Of a stretch of 7,916 nucleotides of DNA, positions 7,245 through 7,916 are shown piece after piece. The first letter of the stretch is position 1. Every line of letters starts with the position of its first letter. The position numbers and the translations under genes were made by a program. Source of the DNA: Desulfuromonadaceae bacterium UBA5613 (GTDB taxonomy: Bacteria > Desulfobacterota > Desulfuromonadia > Desulfuromonadales > UBA2197); assembly GCA_002424625.1 (NCBI GenBank), contig DIKR01000069.1, positions 1 to 7,916 of the forward strand, read 5' to 3'. The notes beneath the pieces are model-generated. The model searched no databases, was not told the origin of the DNA, and worked only from the letters and a program-made list of their open reading frames with translations.

Positions 7245-7888
7245 TGTCGGTGCATCTGCGCCCGGAAGAGATCGAAGCGGAATCATTTCGCATTATCGAC
7301 AGTGAGGCCGGGGCGCACGGCTGGTTTGCACCGGAATGGACGATTGTCCGCCGTGCTGTTCATACCAGCGCTGATTTCGATTATGTGCGCGACCTGGTCA
7401 TTGCCCCGACTGCGCTGGCCCGGGGGATAGCCGCCCTGCGCCGCGGCCGGACGATCATCACCGACACGCGCATGGCTATGGCCGGGATCACCGCGGCGCG
7501 ACTCGAACCCTTTGGCATCGAGGTGCGCTGTCTGGTTGATGATCCCGTCGTTGCCAGGAGTGCCAGGCGTCTTGGTGTCACCCGTTCGCTGCTGGCGATG
7601 CGGACAGCGGTACAAGCCGAAGATGCCGGCATCTTCGTCATCGGCAATGCTCCCACCGCCCTCTTTGAACTGCTGCGGCTGATTCGCGAGGAAGGGGTGC
7701 GCCCTGATCTGATCGTCGCACTGCCGGTCGGTTTTGTCGGCGCCGCCGAGAGCAAGGCCGAACTCCTGACCATGGCAACAGAGCATCAGCTGCCGATGAT
7801 CACCAATCGCGGCCGCAAGGGGGGCTCGAATGTTGCCGCTGCCGTGCTCAACGCCCTTCTCATTCTCGCCGCGGGCGAGGTGGATTAA
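7244..7888 (+). CDS. cbiC: Cobalt-precorrin-8 methylmutase (precorrin-8X methylmutase family)
   Basis: This 214-residue protein is the usual length for CbiC/CobH. It moves the C-11 methyl group to C-12 of cobalt-precorrin-8 to form cobyrinate, the end of the corrin ring-contraction phase. The motif RRAVHTSADFD carries His40, which corresponds to the catalytic His of CobH. Other family blocks are GNAPTAL (134-140), PVGFVGAAESK (161-171) and RGRKGGSN (189-196). The ATG at 7244 overlaps the cbiX stop by one base (TAATG), so translational coupling is likely; a weak GGGTGG at 7233-7238 precedes it. A GTG at 7235 in the same frame would lengthen the protein by three codons but coincides with that site. 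The neighbouring cbiX points to the anaerobic route, hence cbiC rather than cobH. The next gene begins four bases after the stop. Confidence 0.95.
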   Translation: MSVHLRPEEIEAESFRIIDSEAGAHGWFAPEWTIVRRAVHTSADFDYVRDLVIAPTALARGIAALRRGRTIITDTRMAMAGITAARLEPFGIEVRCLVDDPVVARSARRLGVTRSLLAMRTAVQAEDAGIFVIGNAPTALFELLRLIREEGVRPDLIVALPVGFVGAAESKAELLTMATEHQLPMITNRGRKGGSNVAAAVLNALLILAAGEVD

Positions 7889-7892
7889 GGAT

Positions 7893-7916
7893 ATGGCCAG
7901 CGCGCGGCACGGCTAC
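7893..7916 (+). CDS. cbiD: Start of a further cobalamin gene, probably cbiD (3' end outside window)
   Basis: Eight codons are visible, reading MASARHGY from ATG 7893. CbiD proteins (cobalt-precorrin-5B C1-methyltransferase) commonly begin with a short lead followed by a block of the form LRxGYTTGxCAAAA. The visible RHGY fits the start of that block, and cbiD often follows cbiC in anaerobic cobalamin operons. An AAGGA at 7887-7891 lies only one base from the ATG, unusually close, so the exact start is less certain. The identity is inferred from four matching residues and context. The next bases beyond the window would settle it. Confidence 0.5.

Noticed and set aside
6189..7286. A 365-codon open frame on the - strand over rnd and cbiX
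   Set aside because: It overlaps two confidently identified genes and its translation is Arg/Ser-rich low-complexity sequence typical of antisense GC-rich frames.
1..7916. Mobile element, CRISPR array, defence island, tRNA/rRNA or other undescribed system
   Set aside because: Every base beyond short gaps is explained by housekeeping or biosynthetic genes on one strand. I saw no direct-repeat array, terminal inverted repeats, transposase or integrase motifs, or base-composition break.

Overview
This is an ordinary, gene-dense chromosomal window with every gene on the + strand. The sequence is GC-rich with a strong preference for C/G-ending codons. The gene content points to a Gram-negative anaerobe: a lipoprotein and a SurA-like periplasmic chaperone imply an outer membrane, and an early-cobalt (CbiX/CbiC) cobalamin pathway is present. 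My best guess is a Desulfuromonadales/Geobacter-type bacterium (Desulfobacterota, formerly Deltaproteobacteria). That guess rests on gene content and the look of the proteins, not on a search.

Layout: (1) 1-151, the last 49 codons of quinolinate synthase (nadA). (2) 196-3711, full-length mfd, the transcription-repair coupling factor. (3) 3754-4692 and 4718-5629, two tandem exported proteins of the SurA/PpiC (parvulin) type, the first a lipoprotein and the second with a cleavable signal peptide. (4) 5646-5680, a perfect 13-bp-stem hairpin in the only sizeable intergenic gap (92 bp). (5) 5722-6840, ribonuclease D (rnd). (6) 6858-7244 and 7244-7888, short-form cbiX and cbiC, overlapping by one base. 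(7) From 7893, the first eight codons of another gene, probably cbiD, cut by the window end.

Functionally there are three blocks. The nadA tail and mfd are housekeeping (NAD synthesis; repair of stalled transcription). The two PPIases form an envelope-protein folding pair 25 bp apart and 42 bp behind mfd, so cotranscription is plausible. The hairpin may end that unit. rnd (RNA 3' processing) then leads with a 17-bp gap into the start of an anaerobic cobalamin operon (cobalt insertion, then the late methylmutase step, then probably C1 methylation) that continues beyond the window. There is no room for a cobalamin riboswitch between rnd and cbiX.

I found no mobile element, CRISPR array, tRNA, rRNA, phage gene or evidence of an undescribed system. 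No stretch over 300 bases lacks a gene. The points most worth a second look are the natural substitution at a conserved parvulin histidine in the lipoprotein PPIase, the tandem paralogy of the two PPIases, the hairpin, and the apparent coupling of rnd to cobalamin genes without a riboswitch.
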